Positions 53,458 through 63,067 of a DNA stretch of 64,000 bases are shown piece after piece. Each line of letters starts with the position of its first letter. Position 1 is the stretch's first letter. This DNA is from Mesorhizobium sp. SOD10. GTDB lineage: Bacteria; Pseudomonadota; Alphaproteobacteria; Rhizobiales; Rhizobiaceae. Location: assembly GCA_000824805.1 (NCBI GenBank), contig CCNA01000034.1:1-64000 (forward strand), read 5' to 3'. A model generated the notes under the pieces. It ran no database searches, was not told where the DNA came from, and saw only the letters and a program-made list of their open reading frames with translations. The translations under genes were made by a program, and so were the position numbers.

Positions 53458-53997
53458 TCATCCAAGCCCCAGCCGCTCAACTTCATCCTTTCTCAGCTTC
53501 ACGTCATAGTCGAGCAGGAACTCATCCAATTGCGGCGGCGGAACGGAAGTGCCGGATAGCATCGCATGCACCTGGCCGCGGTGATGGATGTCATGCAGGA
53601 AAACATGCGCGAGGATATCGCCGATGCGTTCGGGGATCATGCCGTCCTCGCGCCGGTCGGTGATGACGCGGCGGTCGAGATCGGCCTCCGACAGGCCGTC
53701 GCAGAAGGCAATCAGCCTGCGGTCGAAATCGGCCTGGGCGGCCGCCAGGCTCGCCACATCGTCGAACGGCACGAAGGTGTCGTATGCCGCGGCGCCTAGG
53801 CCGCCATCGGTCAGGAAGTCGAGATAGAGATGGTCGACCGCAAGGATGTGGTTGAGCGTCCCCTTGATCGACGGGAAAAAGCTGGTGCGCACGGCTTCGA
53901 ACTCGCCGGGCTTCAGCGCAAGCACGGCGCGATAGAGCCGGTCGTTCGACCACAGATTGTTGCGCGCCATGCGGCGCAGGTGCTCGAGCAGGGTCAC
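53458..53997 (-). CDS. DinB-fold protein in the homogentisate operon
   Basis: A 179-residue four-helix protein of the DinB/YfiT superfamily. The metal triad is visible as His50 (GTLNHILAVDH) and His135/His139 in LHDIHHRGQVHAML. DinB-fold enzymes include metal-dependent, thiol-cofactor transferases and the mycothiol-dependent maleylpyruvate isomerase. It is the last gene of the hmgA-MBL-FAH run, 15 bp after the fumarylacetoacetase-type gene. A role as a thiol-dependent isomerase is possible but unproven; a general DinB stress protein is the alternative. Confidence 0.85.
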   Translation of the reverse strand: MTLLEHLRRMARNNLWSNDRLYRAVLALKPGEFEAVRTSFFPSIKGTLNHILAVDHLYLDFLTDGGLGAAAYDTFVPFDDVASLAAAQADFDRRLIAFCDGLSEADLDRRVITDRREDGMIPERIGDILAHVFLHDIHHRGQVHAMLSGTSVPPPQLDEFLLDYDVKLRKDEVERLGLG

Positions 53998-54012
53998 CGT
54001 TCGGGCTCTCCC

Positions 54013-55026
54013 TCACCGTTCGTATTTCTCGACCTTCTGCTCGATAGCGCCGAAGATCGAGTGGCCGGCTCTGTCCTTCATCTCGATGCGCACCGTGTCG
54101 CCGAAATGCAGGAAGGGCGTCTTCGGCTCGCCCGACTCGATGGTCTCGATCATGCGTTGTTCGGCCAAGCACGAATAGCCGGCGCCGCCCGCCGATACCG
54201 GCTTGCCCGGCCCGCCGTCGAGCTTGTTGGAAACGGTGCCCGAGCCGATGATGGTGCCGGCGGCGAGCGGCCGTGTCTTCGCGGCATGCACGATCAGTGC
54301 CGGAAAGTCGAAGGTCATATCGACGCCTGCATTGGCCCGCCCGAACGGCTTGCCGTTGACGTCGACCAGCAGGGCAAGGTTAACCTTGCCGCCGTCCCAG
54401 GCCTCGCCCAGTTCGTCGGGCGTGACCGCGACCGGCGAGAAAGCCGAGGACGGTTTCGACTGGAAGAAGCCGAAACCTTTGGCAAGCTCCGGTCCGGTGA
54501 TGGCGCGCAACGTGACGTCGTTGACCAGCATGACGAGGCGGATCGCCGCCCTCGCTGCGTCCAGCCCTGCCCCCATCGGCACGTCGTCGACGATGACGGC
54601 GACCTCGGCCTCCAGGTCGATGCCGAAGGCCTCGTCGGCCATGCGGATCGGATCGCGCGGCGCAATGAAGGAGTCCGAGCCGCCCTGGTAGATCAGCGGA
54701 TCGGTCCAGAAGCTCGCCGGCATCTCGGCACCGCGCGCTTTGCGCACCAGCTCGACATGATTCACATAGGCCGAGCCGTCGGCCCACTGATAGGCACGCG
54801 GCAGCGGCGAATGCGCGTCATGCTCGTGGAAGCGCGCCGAAGGCACCGCGTTGGTCTCCAGCGATTCCGCCATCGCCGCCAGATGCGGCGCAATTCGGCG
54901 CCAGTCGTCGAGCGCGGCCTGCAGCGTCGGCACAAGGAAGGAAGCGTCGGTGAACCGCGTCAGATCGCGCGAGACCACGACCAGCTTCCCGTCGCGGGTC
55001 CCGTTCTTCAGGGTGGCAAGCTTCAT
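54013..55026 (-). CDS. fumarylacetoacetate hydrolase family protein
   Basis: A 337-residue enzyme, probably the pathway's fumarylacetoacetase that splits fumarylacetoacetate into fumarate and acetoacetate. The FAH metal-site blocks are present: DLEAEVAVIVDDVP (acidic ligands), LVNDVTLRAIT, and the late TIIGSGTVSN. The N-terminus MKLATLKNGTRDGKLVVVS is typical of the bacterial subgroup. It starts with GGAGAGGAAA upstream and overlaps the MBL gene by 4 bp. Clustering with hmgA supports the assignment. Confidence 0.88.
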   Translation of the reverse strand: MKLATLKNGTRDGKLVVVSRDLTRFTDASFLVPTLQAALDDWRRIAPHLAAMAESLETNAVPSARFHEHDAHSPLPRAYQWADGSAYVNHVELVRKARGAEMPASFWTDPLIYQGGSDSFIAPRDPIRMADEAFGIDLEAEVAVIVDDVPMGAGLDAARAAIRLVMLVNDVTLRAITGPELAKGFGFFQSKPSSAFSPVAVTPDELGEAWDGGKVNLALLVDVNGKPFGRANAGVDMTFDFPALIVHAAKTRPLAAGTIIGSGTVSNKLDGGPGKPVSAGGAGYSCLAEQRMIETIESGEPKTPFLHFGDTVRIEMKDRAGHSIFGAIEQKVEKYER

Positions 55027-55910
55027 GCGGTTTCCTCTCCTGATGCGGCTTTTGCGCCGCTTAACCCCACAACAAGACCATCGCGGGCGATCGTCAAGTC
55101 GCCGGACCATGTTTTCCTGACGGCAGCGATCCAATCGGCCTCGCCGACCGCGGGATCGTCGGCCGGTATGAGATGAGTGAGCACCAGCCGCCTAACGTTG
55201 GCATCCCTTGCTATTCGGCCCGCCTCTTCGGCGAGGCTATGGCTGGCGAAGAGATGCTCGCGCAGCCGCGCGCCGTTGCCGGTCCGCGCGACCAGCCTTT
55301 CGACGCCCGATTCCAGCATGGCTTCATGGACAAGGATGTCGGCCTCTTTGGCAAACCCGGCTAGCGGCGGAAAGAATGCAGTGTCGGAGGAAAACACCAC
55401 ACTCCTGCCGTCATGCTCGAAACGCAGCGCAAAGCAGTCCGTCACTGGCGGATGGTCTACGCGCAGCGCCGCCACCGTCAGACCATGCTCGTCCAGCACC
55501 GGTCCTTCGGCGAATTCCTCGACGGTGACCAGTGTGCGGATGTCGGGCCGGCCTTCGTCGACGATGCGTATTTCGATGTCGAACTCCAGCGCCCGGCAGA
55601 AGCACTGCCAGTAGTGGCCGGTGCCTGGCGGCCCATAGATCCTCACCGGCGACGCCAGTCCAGCGGTCCAGGCAGTGTGGATCAGCGGCCCGAGTTCGAG
55701 AACATGGTCCGAATGGAGGTGGGTGATGAAGATCAGGTCGAGCGTCTTCAGGCTTGAGCCGGCATCGACCAGGCCGCGCGTGACGCCCAGCCCGCAATCG
55801 ACGACAATGGTTCGTCCACCGAGTTCCAGCAGTGTAGACGTCGGCCATGGACCGCCCGGCCGCAAAGCCGGGCCGCCCTTGGAGCCCAGAAGCACCAACC
55901 GGCCGCTCAT
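55023..55910 (-). CDS. MBL-fold metallo-hydrolase (RNase Z-like subgroup)
   Basis: A 295-residue soluble metallo-beta-lactamase-fold hydrolase. The dinuclear zinc motif is THLHSDHVLELG (about residues 63-74), with further ligands in VVFSSDTAFF and the late THLIP. It resembles RNase Z-type proteins but lacks an obvious exosite, so a small-molecule substrate is likely. It lies between hmgA (10-bp gap) and the FAH gene (ATGA overlap), so it should serve the same pathway, for example on a lactone or thioester side product (inference). Confidence 0.85.
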   Translation of the reverse strand: MSGRLVLLGSKGGPALRPGGPWPTSTLLELGGRTIVVDCGLGVTRGLVDAGSSLKTLDLIFITHLHSDHVLELGPLIHTAWTAGLASPVRIYGPPGTGHYWQCFCRALEFDIEIRIVDEGRPDIRTLVTVEEFAEGPVLDEHGLTVAALRVDHPPVTDCFALRFEHDGRSVVFSSDTAFFPPLAGFAKEADILVHEAMLESGVERLVARTGNGARLREHLFASHSLAEEAGRIARDANVRRLVLTHLIPADDPAVGEADWIAAVRKTWSGDLTIARDGLVVGLSGAKAASGEETA

Positions 55911-55920
55911 CGGGCGGGCC

Positions 55921-57234
55921 TCAAGACCAATCGCCTTCCGGCGTGCCGTTGAAACGCTTCTTCAAGTCGGCCCAGCAGTCGATATAGTTCTCCTGCAAGG
56001 TGCCGAGCTCGGCAGCATAGCGTGTCAGCATCTGGGGAAAGCGCGTCTCGAACATGAAGGCCATGGTGTTATCGAGCTTCACCGGCTTCAGCTCCGCGCG
56101 AGTGGCTTTCTCAAAACCCGATGCGTCAGGCCCATGCGCCAGCATCTGGTTGTGCAGGCTGATGCCGCCCGGCACGAAACCTTCTTCCTTGGCGTCGTAC
56201 TGGCCGTGGATCAGGCCCATGAACTCGCTCATGATGTTGCGGTGATACCAGGGCGGCCTGAATGTGTTTTCGGCCACGAGCCAGCGCGGCGGGAAGATGA
56301 CGAAGTCGACATTCGCCGTACCCTCCTCGCCGCTCGGCGCCGTCAGCACGGTGAAGATCGACGGATCGGGGTGGTCGAACAGGATGGCACCGACCGGCGA
56401 AAAGGTCGCCAGATCATATTTGTACGGCGCGTAGTTGCCATGCCACGCGACGACGTCGAGCGGCGAATGGCCGAGCTCGGTGACATGGAAGGTGCCGCAC
56501 CATTTTACGATCAGCCGGCAGGGCGTCTCCTTCTCCTCGAACCAGGCGCAGGGCGTCTTGAAGTCGCGGGGGTTGGCGAGGCAATTGGCGCCGATCGGGC
56601 CGCGGTCGGGCATGGTGAACTTGGCGCCGTAATTCTCGCAGACATAGCCGCGCGCCTCCTTGTCGGCGAGCTCGACCTTGAAGACGAGACCGCGCGGCAG
56701 CACGGCGATCTCACCGGGGCGAAGCTCGATGACGCCCATCTCGGTGATGAAGCGCAGGGCGCCGACCTGCGGCACGACCAGCAATTCGCCATCGGCGTTG
56801 AAGAAATGGTCGTCGACCATCGAACGGTTGGCGACATAGACATGCGCGGCCATGCCGGATTGGCCCACCGCATCGCCGGCCGTGGTGAAGGTGCGCATGC
56901 CGGAAATGAAGTCGGTCGGCTCGCTGGGCATCGGGGTCGGATTCCACCGGTACTGGCCGAGCGCCAGTTCGTGGTCGCCGATATTGGGCGCGGTCTTCCA
57001 CAAAGGATAGCTGGCGCCTTTGAAGCGGCCGGTATGCTTTACGCTGGGGCGGATGCGATAAAGCCAGGAGCGCTCGTTGGTGCCGCGCGGCGCGGTGAAG
57101 GGCGAGCCCGACAGCTGCTCCGCGTAGAGGCCGTAGGCCGGCCGCTGCGGCGAGTTGCGGCCCTGCGGCAGCGAGCCGGGCAGCGTCTCGGTCTCGAAAT
57201 CGTTGCCGAAGCCCGGCATATAGGAAAAACCCAT
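55921..57234 (-). CDS. hmgA: homogentisate 1,2-dioxygenase
   Basis: HmgA opens the ring of homogentisate to maleylacetoacetate with O2 and Fe(II). The 437-residue protein has the iron ligands His331 and Glu337 ([15 protein letters not shown]) and His367 ([11 protein letters not shown]), which match His335, Glu341 and His371 of the human enzyme. The N-terminus [12 protein letters not shown] is typical. ATG at 57234 has AGGGAGGA upstream; earlier in-frame codons lie in the promoter. It is the first gene of a four-gene operon and divergent from a MarR regulator. Confidence 0.96.
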   Translation of the reverse strand: MGFSYMPGFGNDFETETLPGSLPQGRNSPQRPAYGLYAEQLSGSPFTAPRGTNERSWLYRIRPSVKHTGRFKGASYPLWKTAPNIGDHELALGQYRWNPTPMPSEPTDFISGMRTFTTAGDAVGQSGMAAHVYVANRSMVDDHFFNADGELLVVPQVGALRFITEMGVIELRPGEIAVLPRGLVFKVELADKEARGYVCENYGAKFTMPDRGPIGANCLANPRDFKTPCAWFEEKETPCRLIVKWCGTFHVTELGHSPLDVVAWHGNYAPYKYDLATFSPVGAILFDHPDPSIFTVLTAPSGEEGTANVDFVIFPPRWLVAENTFRPPWYHRNIMSEFMGLIHGQYDAKEEGFVPGGISLHNQMLAHGPDASGFEKATRAELKPVKLDNTMAFMFETRFPQMLTRYAAELGTLQENYIDCWADLKKRFNGTPEGDWS

Positions 57235-57309
57235 CCGATCCTCCCTGATCCCGACTTGCCAACCTCTTGGACTTGGCGTGCCGGCGATGTTGACCAAACT
57301 GGTTTCATT

Positions 57310-57334
57310 TGTAACCATCGAAAATGTAACTATC
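57310..57334. promoter_or_regulatory. direct repeats in the hmgA/MarR divergent promoter
   Basis: TGTAACCATC (57310-57319) and TGTAACTATC (57325-57334) are direct repeats 15 bp apart in the 130-bp gap between hmgA and the MarR-type gene. They are the only clear repeated motif there, and a candidate binding site for the adjacent regulator. Confidence 0.4.
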
Positions 57335-57364
57335 AACGGCGCGCTGTATATGGGGGAGGACTTC

Positions 57365-57808
57365 ATGGAACTGGATATCCTCGCGCTGGAAAGCTTCCTG
57401 CCCTATCGGCTCTATCGGTTGGCGGACACCGTCAGCCGCGAGTTCTCGCGCATCTACAAGGAGCGCCACGGCCTAACGCGGCCGGAATGGCGCACGCTTT
57501 CAGGGCTGGGCGAACGCGGCACGATGACGGCGACAGAGCTCGGCGAGCAATCGGCCATGCACAAGACCAAGGTGTCGCGCGCTGTAGCCGAGCTGGAGCG
57601 GCGGCGCTGGCTGACGCGCACACCCGACGAAAACGACCGCCGCGTCGAGCACCTGACGCTGACCAAGGCGGGACTTGCCGCCTATCGCGAGATGGTGCCG
57701 CTGGCGAAGGCGTTTGAGAGGGAGCTGTTGGCGAGGCTGAGTGAGGAGGAACGGGCGGCTATAGCGATGGGGGTGGCGGCGCTGGAGGGGGCTTTGTCTT
57801 CTTCGTAG
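57365..57808 (+). CDS. MarR family transcriptional regulator (probable homogentisate pathway regulator)
   Basis: A 147-residue winged-helix regulator. The recognition part [20 protein letters not shown] is at about residues 57-76 and the wing [21 protein letters not shown] follows in part. ATG at 57365 has GGGGGAGGA upstream. Its placement divergent from hmgA suggests that it controls the hmgA operon, probably in response to a tyrosine-pathway intermediate (inference). Confidence 0.9.
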   Translation: MELDILALESFLPYRLYRLADTVSREFSRIYKERHGLTRPEWRTLSGLGERGTMTATELGEQSAMHKTKVSRAVAELERRRWLTRTPDENDRRVEHLTLTKAGLAAYREMVPLAKAFERELLARLSEEERAAIAMGVAALEGALSSS

Positions 57809-57817
57809 CGATCCATC

Positions 57818-57860
57818 ACCCCCTGGCCGGCAGGCCAGAGGGGTTGCTGTCCCGCCAGCG
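57818..57860. repeat. truncated copy of the 14285-14517 repeat
   Basis: CCCCTGGCCGGCAGGCCAGA, then GGGGTTGCTGTCCCGCCAGC, shares the GCCGGCAGGCCAGAGGGG and CTGGCGGGACAGC parts of the large repeat, with its middle and ends missing. It fills the gap between the convergent MarR and tdh genes. Confidence 0.5.
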
Positions 57861-57887
57861 TTGCCAGGATGCTGCTTCAATCAAACC

Positions 57888-58922
57888 CTACCAATCCATC
57901 ACCACCTTCCCAGAACTTCCACTCCGCATCGCATCGAAACCCGACTGGAAATCGTCGATGCCGATCCGATGCGTAATGAGCCCCGACACATCCAGCGGTC
58001 CCTGCACCAGCGCGATCATCTTGTACCAGGTCTCGAACATCTCGCGGCCGTAGATGCCTTTCAGATGCAGCATCTTGAAGATGACCTTGTTCCAGTCGAT
58101 CTCGAAGCCGGTGGGCGCGATGCCGAGGATGGCGATCTTGCCGCCATTGTTCATGGTGTCGATCATGTCGCGGAAGGCGGGCGCGGCGCCCGACATTTCA
58201 AGCCCGACGTCAAAGCCTTCGGTCATGCCAAGCTTCGGCATCACGTCGCGCAGCTTTTCCTTGGACGCGTCGACGACGTGCTGGACGCCGAGCTTCCTCG
58301 CAAGCTCCAGCCGCACCGGGTTGATGTCGGTGATGACGACCTTTCGCGCGCCGACGCATTGCGCCACCAGCGCGCCCATGATGCCGATCGGTCCGGCGCC
58401 GGTGACCAGCACGTCCTCGCCGACCAGATCGAAGGACAGTGCCGTGTGCACGGCATTGCCCAGTGGATCGAAGATGGCAGCGATCTCGTCCGGCACGTCG
58501 TCGGGGATCGGCACGACATTGTGCTGCGGGATCGCCACATATTCGCCGAAGGCGCCCGGACGGTTGACGCCGACGCCCAGCGTGTTGCGGCAGAGGTGCC
58601 CTCGCCCCGCGCGGCAGTTGCGGCAGTGGCCGCAGACGATATGGCCCTCGCCCGAGACGCGCTGGCCCACCTTGTATTCGGTGACGGCCGCGCCGTAATC
58701 GGCGACCGTGCCGACGAATTCGTGGCCGGTCACCATCGGCACCGGCACGGTCTTCTGCGCCCACTGGTCCCAATTGTAGATGTGGACGTCGGTGCCGCAG
58801 ATCGCGGTCTTCCTGACCTTGATGAGCACGTCGTTGGGGCCGATCTCCGGGATCGGCACTTCTTCCATCCAGATGCCGGGCTCGGCCTTGGCCTTCACCA
58901 GCGCCTTCATCATGTTGGACAT
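57888..58922 (-). CDS. tdh: L-threonine 3-dehydrogenase
   Basis: Tdh oxidises L-threonine to 2-amino-3-oxobutyrate with NAD+. The 344-residue zinc MDR enzyme has catalytic ligands Cys42 ([12 protein letters not shown]) and His67-Glu68 (TGHEFVG), structural cysteines 97, 100, 103 and 111, and the NAD motif [11 protein letters not shown]. It starts four codons before the E. coli start; AGGAG precedes ATG 58922. It is the third gene of kbl-SRPBCC-tdh and hands its unstable product to Kbl. Confidence 0.97.
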   Translation of the reverse strand: MSNMMKALVKAKAEPGIWMEEVPIPEIGPNDVLIKVRKTAICGTDVHIYNWDQWAQKTVPVPMVTGHEFVGTVADYGAAVTEYKVGQRVSGEGHIVCGHCRNCRAGRGHLCRNTLGVGVNRPGAFGEYVAIPQHNVVPIPDDVPDEIAAIFDPLGNAVHTALSFDLVGEDVLVTGAGPIGIMGALVAQCVGARKVVITDINPVRLELARKLGVQHVVDASKEKLRDVMPKLGMTEGFDVGLEMSGAAPAFRDMIDTMNNGGKIAILGIAPTGFEIDWNKVIFKMLHLKGIYGREMFETWYKMIALVQGPLDVSGLITHRIGIDDFQSGFDAMRSGSSGKVVMDW

Positions 58923-58967
58923 CGGACGCTCCTCAAAAATCTTGCCTGTCTTGATGGATCGGCTGCA

Positions 58968-59411
58968 TCAGGCGGCCGCCTCCAGGATTTTCTTCAATCG
59001 CAGCAAATCTCGATCGGTCGAACGGCGGACGGCCCAGGCCATGAATGGCGCGACCAGACGTGAAAAGCCGGTTGGCGCACCGCGGTTTCTGAGCGCCATA
59101 TGCGTGCGGCCTTCGCCAGCATCCCGCCATGTGTAACTCGTCTCCATCGGAAAAGGCCCTTCGGCGGTTCGCATTACAAGCCGTTCGCCTTGCACGAATT
59201 CGACAATTTCGTAGGTGTAGACAAGCCGCCGCCCGAGGAACTGGGCCACGAAGGCAATTCTCGAGCCTACCCTTGACGGCCGCGGCGTCTTCCACTCCAC
59301 CGATTTGATGTTGACGTACCAGCGCGGAACATTGTCCGGGTCGGCGGAGAAGGCGGCGACGTCTGCGCGCGGCCTGGATATCTCGATACTGCTCGTCACA
59401 TCGATCGCCAT
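58968..59411 (-). CDS. SRPBCC (START-like) family protein
   Basis: A 147-residue helix-grip protein with a deep ligand-binding cavity. It opens TSSIEISRPRADVAAFSADP and contains VPRWYVNIKSVEW, typical of polyketide-cyclase/dehydrase-like SRPBCC members. It is inserted between kbl (27-bp gap) and tdh (45-bp gap). Its ligand is unknown; it might shelter or transfer a hydrophobic molecule. Nothing in the sequence ties it to threonine breakdown other than co-transcription. Confidence 0.82.
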   Translation of the reverse strand: MAIDVTSSIEISRPRADVAAFSADPDNVPRWYVNIKSVEWKTPRPSRVGSRIAFVAQFLGRRLVYTYEIVEFVQGERLVMRTAEGPFPMETSYTWRDAGEGRTHMALRNRGAPTGFSRLVAPFMAWAVRRSTDRDLLRLKKILEAAA

Positions 59412-59438
59412 GGCTCGCTTCGATTTCCCGCGGTAGCG

Positions 59439-60626
59439 TCAAGCGATTACACCCAGTTCCCTTCCGACCGCGCCGAACGCCGCGACGGCGCGATCGATAT
59501 CGGCGCTGGAATGGGCGGCCGACATCTGCGTGCGGATGCGGGCCTGGCCCTTCGGCACCACCGGGAAGGAGAAGCCGATGACGTAGATGCCGCGCTTCAG
59601 CATGCGCTGCGCCATCTCCTGCGCCAAAGCCGCGTCGCCCAGCATCACCGGGATGATCGGATGATCGGCGCCGGCGAGCGTGAAGCCCAGCTTGCCCATC
59701 TCGGAGCGGAACCGGTCCGCATTGGCATATAGGCGCTGGCGCAGCGCGCCGCCATTGCGGATCAGTTCGAACACCTTGAGCGAGGCGCCGGCTATCGCCG
59801 GCATCAGCGTGTTGGAGAAGAGATAGGGCCGCGAGCGCTGGCGCAGCCAGTCGACGACCTCTCTCTTGCCCGACGTGTAGCCGCCCGAGGCGCCGCCCAG
59901 GGCCTTGCCCAGCGTGCCGGTGATGATGTCCACCCTGCCCTCGACGCCGCAATGCTCGGCCGAGCCGCGGCCGTTCTTGCCGACGAAGCCGACCGCATGG
60001 CTGTCGTCGACCATGACCATGGCGTCATATTTTTCGGCAAGATCGCAGACGCCCTGGAGATTGGCGATGATGCCGTCCATCGAAAACACGCCGTCGGTGG
60101 CGATCAGCCGGAAGCGGCAGTCCTTTGCCTCCTTCAGCCGCGCCTCGAGATCGGCCATGTCGTTGTTGGCGTAGCGGAAGCGCTTGGCCTTGGAGAGCCG
60201 CACACCGTCGATGATCGAAGCATGGTTCAGCGCGTCGGAGATGATTGCGTCCTCCTCGCCGAGCAGCGTTTCGAACAGGCCGCCATTGGCGTCGAAGCAG
60301 GAAGAATAAAGGATGGTGTCTTCCATGCCGAGGAAGGAGGAGATCGTCGCCTCAAGTTCCTTGTGCTCCTCCTGCGTGCCGCAGATGAAGCGCACCGAGG
60401 CCATGCCGTAGCCGTAGCGGTCGAGCGCGTGCTTCGCCGCGTCGCGCAGATCCGGGCTGTCGGCGAGGCCGAGATAGTTGTTGGCGCAGAAATTCAGCAC
60501 CTTCTGGCCAGCGACCTCGATCTCGGCGGACTGCATGGAGGAAATGACGCGCTCGGACTTGTAGAGCCCGGCCGATTTCAGGCCCTGGAGCTCGCTGTCG
60601 ATATGGGATAGGAATGCTTTGCTCAT
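59439..60626 (-). CDS. kbl: glycine C-acetyltransferase (2-amino-3-ketobutyrate CoA ligase)
   Basis: Kbl cleaves 2-amino-3-oxobutyrate with CoA to glycine and acetyl-CoA. The 395-residue PLP enzyme of the alpha-oxoamine synthase family has the Schiff-base Lys241 in GTLGKALGG, the PLP-stacking His in LNHASIIDG, and [12 protein letters not shown]. Its start [16 protein letters not shown] fits the family. It is the first gene of the threonine operon, which yields glycine and acetyl-CoA. Confidence 0.96.
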   Translation of the reverse strand: MSKAFLSHIDSELQGLKSAGLYKSERVISSMQSAEIEVAGQKVLNFCANNYLGLADSPDLRDAAKHALDRYGYGMASVRFICGTQEEHKELEATISSFLGMEDTILYSSCFDANGGLFETLLGEEDAIISDALNHASIIDGVRLSKAKRFRYANNDMADLEARLKEAKDCRFRLIATDGVFSMDGIIANLQGVCDLAEKYDAMVMVDDSHAVGFVGKNGRGSAEHCGVEGRVDIITGTLGKALGGASGGYTSGKREVVDWLRQRSRPYLFSNTLMPAIAGASLKVFELIRNGGALRQRLYANADRFRSEMGKLGFTLAGADHPIIPVMLGDAALAQEMAQRMLKRGIYVIGFSFPVVPKGQARIRTQMSAAHSSADIDRAVAAFGAVGRELGVIA

Positions 60627-60925
60627 GATCCGGCCCTGTTCGGTTCGAGGCCGGACTGTCGCGCTATGGCTGCAAAAAATCCATCGCAAAAGCGACCGCT
60701 TCGGTGGCGTCGCGAAAGCTCGATCGCAATCCTTTGCGACGGTGCGACGGTAATGCGATCAAAAAGAGGTGTGCGGGAAAGGACGTGATAACCATCTTAC
60801 CAGCTTTGCCGCGCCGCCGCGATCGCCGCCAGCCTCCCTTGCCGACCTGTTAACCCTTTCTGGGCAAGCGTTTTCCCGCCACGAATCCAGGGCAGGAATC
60901 CGTCGACCGGAGGGGTCAGCAAGTT
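60627..60925. other. 299-bp divergent promoter region, no gene
   Basis: This separates kbl from the GGDEF-EAL gene and must hold both promoters. I see no supported gene, strong hairpin or palindromic operator. Several CGATCGC-type words occur, without clear order. Confidence 0.45.
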
Positions 60926-62995
60926 ATGTCGCAGCAGCCAGTGCAGAGCGTTTCGCGCAAGCTGATCCTGCTCATCAAGACCGGCTACTGGCTGGCGCTG
61001 ACGATCATTGCCGCCATGGTGGTGGCTTCCTTCATTCTTCTGCAGCAGTTGATCGCGCAGCAGCAGCATAATGATGCGCTGCTCGACATCGTCTCGACGC
61101 AGAAGGCGCTGTCGCAGCGCATCGTCTTCCTGGCCAGCGCCACGGGTGCCGCCTCGCGCGACAAGCAGCCGGCGCTGGTCACCGCGCTCAAGCAGGCGAC
61201 TGGCGAGTTCGAGACCAACTACGACCGGCTGCTCAAGGAGACCGGCGCCGATCCGCTCTCGCCGGCGCGCAACGATCCGAAATCGATCGAATATGTGCTG
61301 TTCAACAAGCCGTTCCACCTCGACTACTTCTCGGTCGGCCTCGTCGCCAATGGCGACAGGCTGGTCTCGTCCTTCGAGTCGCAGCTCGGCATGCAAAGCG
61401 ACGGCTACAAGGGCGGCGGCGACCGCGTCGGCCTTGACGCTTCCGTCGCCAACGCCACCATGTCCGGCTATGCCGCGCTCGGCCAGCGCATCAGCGCCTT
61501 CGCCAACGAAAAGTCCAGCAGCATCCTCGAGCTGCACCGCACGCTGTTCTTCGCCACCCTTGGCGTCATCGTGCTGGTGGCGCTGTTCATCTTCCGGCCT
61601 ATGTCCAAAGCCATTCTGCGCAAGACGCGCGAGCTGGTCGACGCGCGCAACTCGATGGCTTTCATCGCCGTGCATGACGGCCTGACGGGCCTGCACAACC
61701 GCACCTTCCTCACCGACCATTTCGACACGCTGATCAAGGGCGCGCACCGCCGCCGCGAGCGGCTGGCGGTGATCCAGTTCGATCTCGATCGTTTCAAGCA
61801 GATCAACGACACGCTTGGCCACGCCGCCGGTGACTATGTGCTGGTGGTGACGGCGCAACGCATGCGCGACTCCTGCCGGGCGTCGGACCTCTGCGCGCGG
61901 CTCGGCGGCGACGAGTTCGTCATGATGCTCAATGGCGCCGGCACCACCGAGGACATCCATGCGCTCGCCAAGCGCATCCTCGGCGAGATCAACGAGCCGA
62001 TCACCTTCCAGGGCACGACCATCATGCCCGGCGCCAGCGCCGGCATCGCGGTCTATCCGGTTGACGCCGACAACGCGCAGGATCTGCTCGTCCATGCCGA
62101 CCTGGCGCTCTATTCCGCCAAGAAGCTGGGCGGCGGCAACTTCTCCTTCTTCTCCGAGGAGCTGCGGCGCGAGCTCGACTACCGCAAGCAGCTCGAACAG
62201 GATATCCGCACGGCGATCGCCGACCGGAGCTTCGAGGTCTATTTCCAGCCGCAAGTGTCGTTGACCAGCGGCAAGATCAGCGGCATCGAGGCATTGGTGC
62301 GCTGGAAGCACGCCACGCGCGGCATGATCTCGCCCGGCGAATTCATTCCGGTCGCCGAGAAATGCGGCTTCATGCCGGATATCGGCCGCATCGTCATCAG
62401 CAAGGCGATCAACGAGGCCGCCGAATGGGACCGCGCCGGCATCGATTTCGGGCGGATCGCCGTCAATGTCTCGGGCACGGAACTGCGCGAGCCCGATTTC
62501 GACACTTTCCTGTTCGGCACGCTGGAGCGCGCGGGACTGCCGCCGCAGAGGCTGGCGCTGGAGATCGTCGAATCCGTCATCCTCGACGACGAGAAGACCG
62601 GGATCGCCGCAAAGCTCCGCCACATCCGCGCCGCGGGCGTGCATCTCGAGCTCGACGATTTCGGCACCGGCTATGCCTCGCTCAGCCATGTCAACCCGAA
62701 CGAGATCGACCGGCTGAAGATCGACCGGCGCTTCGTCCAGAACATCAACGAGAACGGCGACAACACCAAGATCGTGCGCGCCATCACCGAGCTTGCCCGC
62801 GGCCTCGGCATCTCGATCGTTGCCGAAGGCGCCGAAACCGAGGCCGAGCTCGATTCTCTGATGGCGATCGGCTGCGACCAGGTGCAGGGCTATTCGATCG
62901 CCTTCCCGATGCCGCAGGACAAGGCGCGCGAATGGCTGACGGCGCGCAGCCCGAAGAAGACGAAGTTGAAAGTGCTGCAGGGCAGCTTGGCCTAG
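60926..62995 (+). CDS. membrane-bound GGDEF-EAL protein (c-di-GMP cyclase/phosphodiesterase)
   Basis: A 689-residue signalling protein. Membrane segments at about residues 19-43 and 208-228 enclose a periplasmic helical sensor with a PilJ-type start (LLDIVSTQKALSQRIVFLA). A GGDEF domain follows with intact LGGDEF (about residue 327) and an I-site RASD five residues before it, so the cyclase could be active and product-inhibited. The EAL domain has EAL (about residue 454), AVNVSG, LEIVES, ELDDFGTGYAS and LKIDR, so phosphodiesterase activity is also likely. Which dominates cannot be told. A polysaccharide deacetylase gene follows by 72 bp. Confidence 0.93.
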   Translation: MSQQPVQSVSRKLILLIKTGYWLALTIIAAMVVASFILLQQLIAQQQHNDALLDIVSTQKALSQRIVFLASATGAASRDKQPALVTALKQATGEFETNYDRLLKETGADPLSPARNDPKSIEYVLFNKPFHLDYFSVGLVANGDRLVSSFESQLGMQSDGYKGGGDRVGLDASVANATMSGYAALGQRISAFANEKSSSILELHRTLFFATLGVIVLVALFIFRPMSKAILRKTRELVDARNSMAFIAVHDGLTGLHNRTFLTDHFDTLIKGAHRRRERLAVIQFDLDRFKQINDTLGHAAGDYVLVVTAQRMRDSCRASDLCARLGGDEFVMMLNGAGTTEDIHALAKRILGEINEPITFQGTTIMPGASAGIAVYPVDADNAQDLLVHADLALYSAKKLGGGNFSFFSEELRRELDYRKQLEQDIRTAIADRSFEVYFQPQVSLTSGKISGIEALVRWKHATRGMISPGEFIPVAEKCGFMPDIGRIVISKAINEAAEWDRAGIDFGRIAVNVSGTELREPDFDTFLFGTLERAGLPPQRLALEIVESVILDDEKTGIAAKLRHIRAAGVHLELDDFGTGYASLSHVNPNEIDRLKIDRRFVQNINENGDNTKIVRAITELARGLGISIVAEGAETEAELDSLMAIGCDQVQGYSIAFPMPQDKAREWLTARSPKKTKLKVLQGSLA

Positions 62996-63067
62996 CAGGT
63001 ACGTCGACAAGCTTGACGCAACTGGGCGGGCATGGCGGCCTGTCGTGATCGCAACCGGGTTTTGCGA

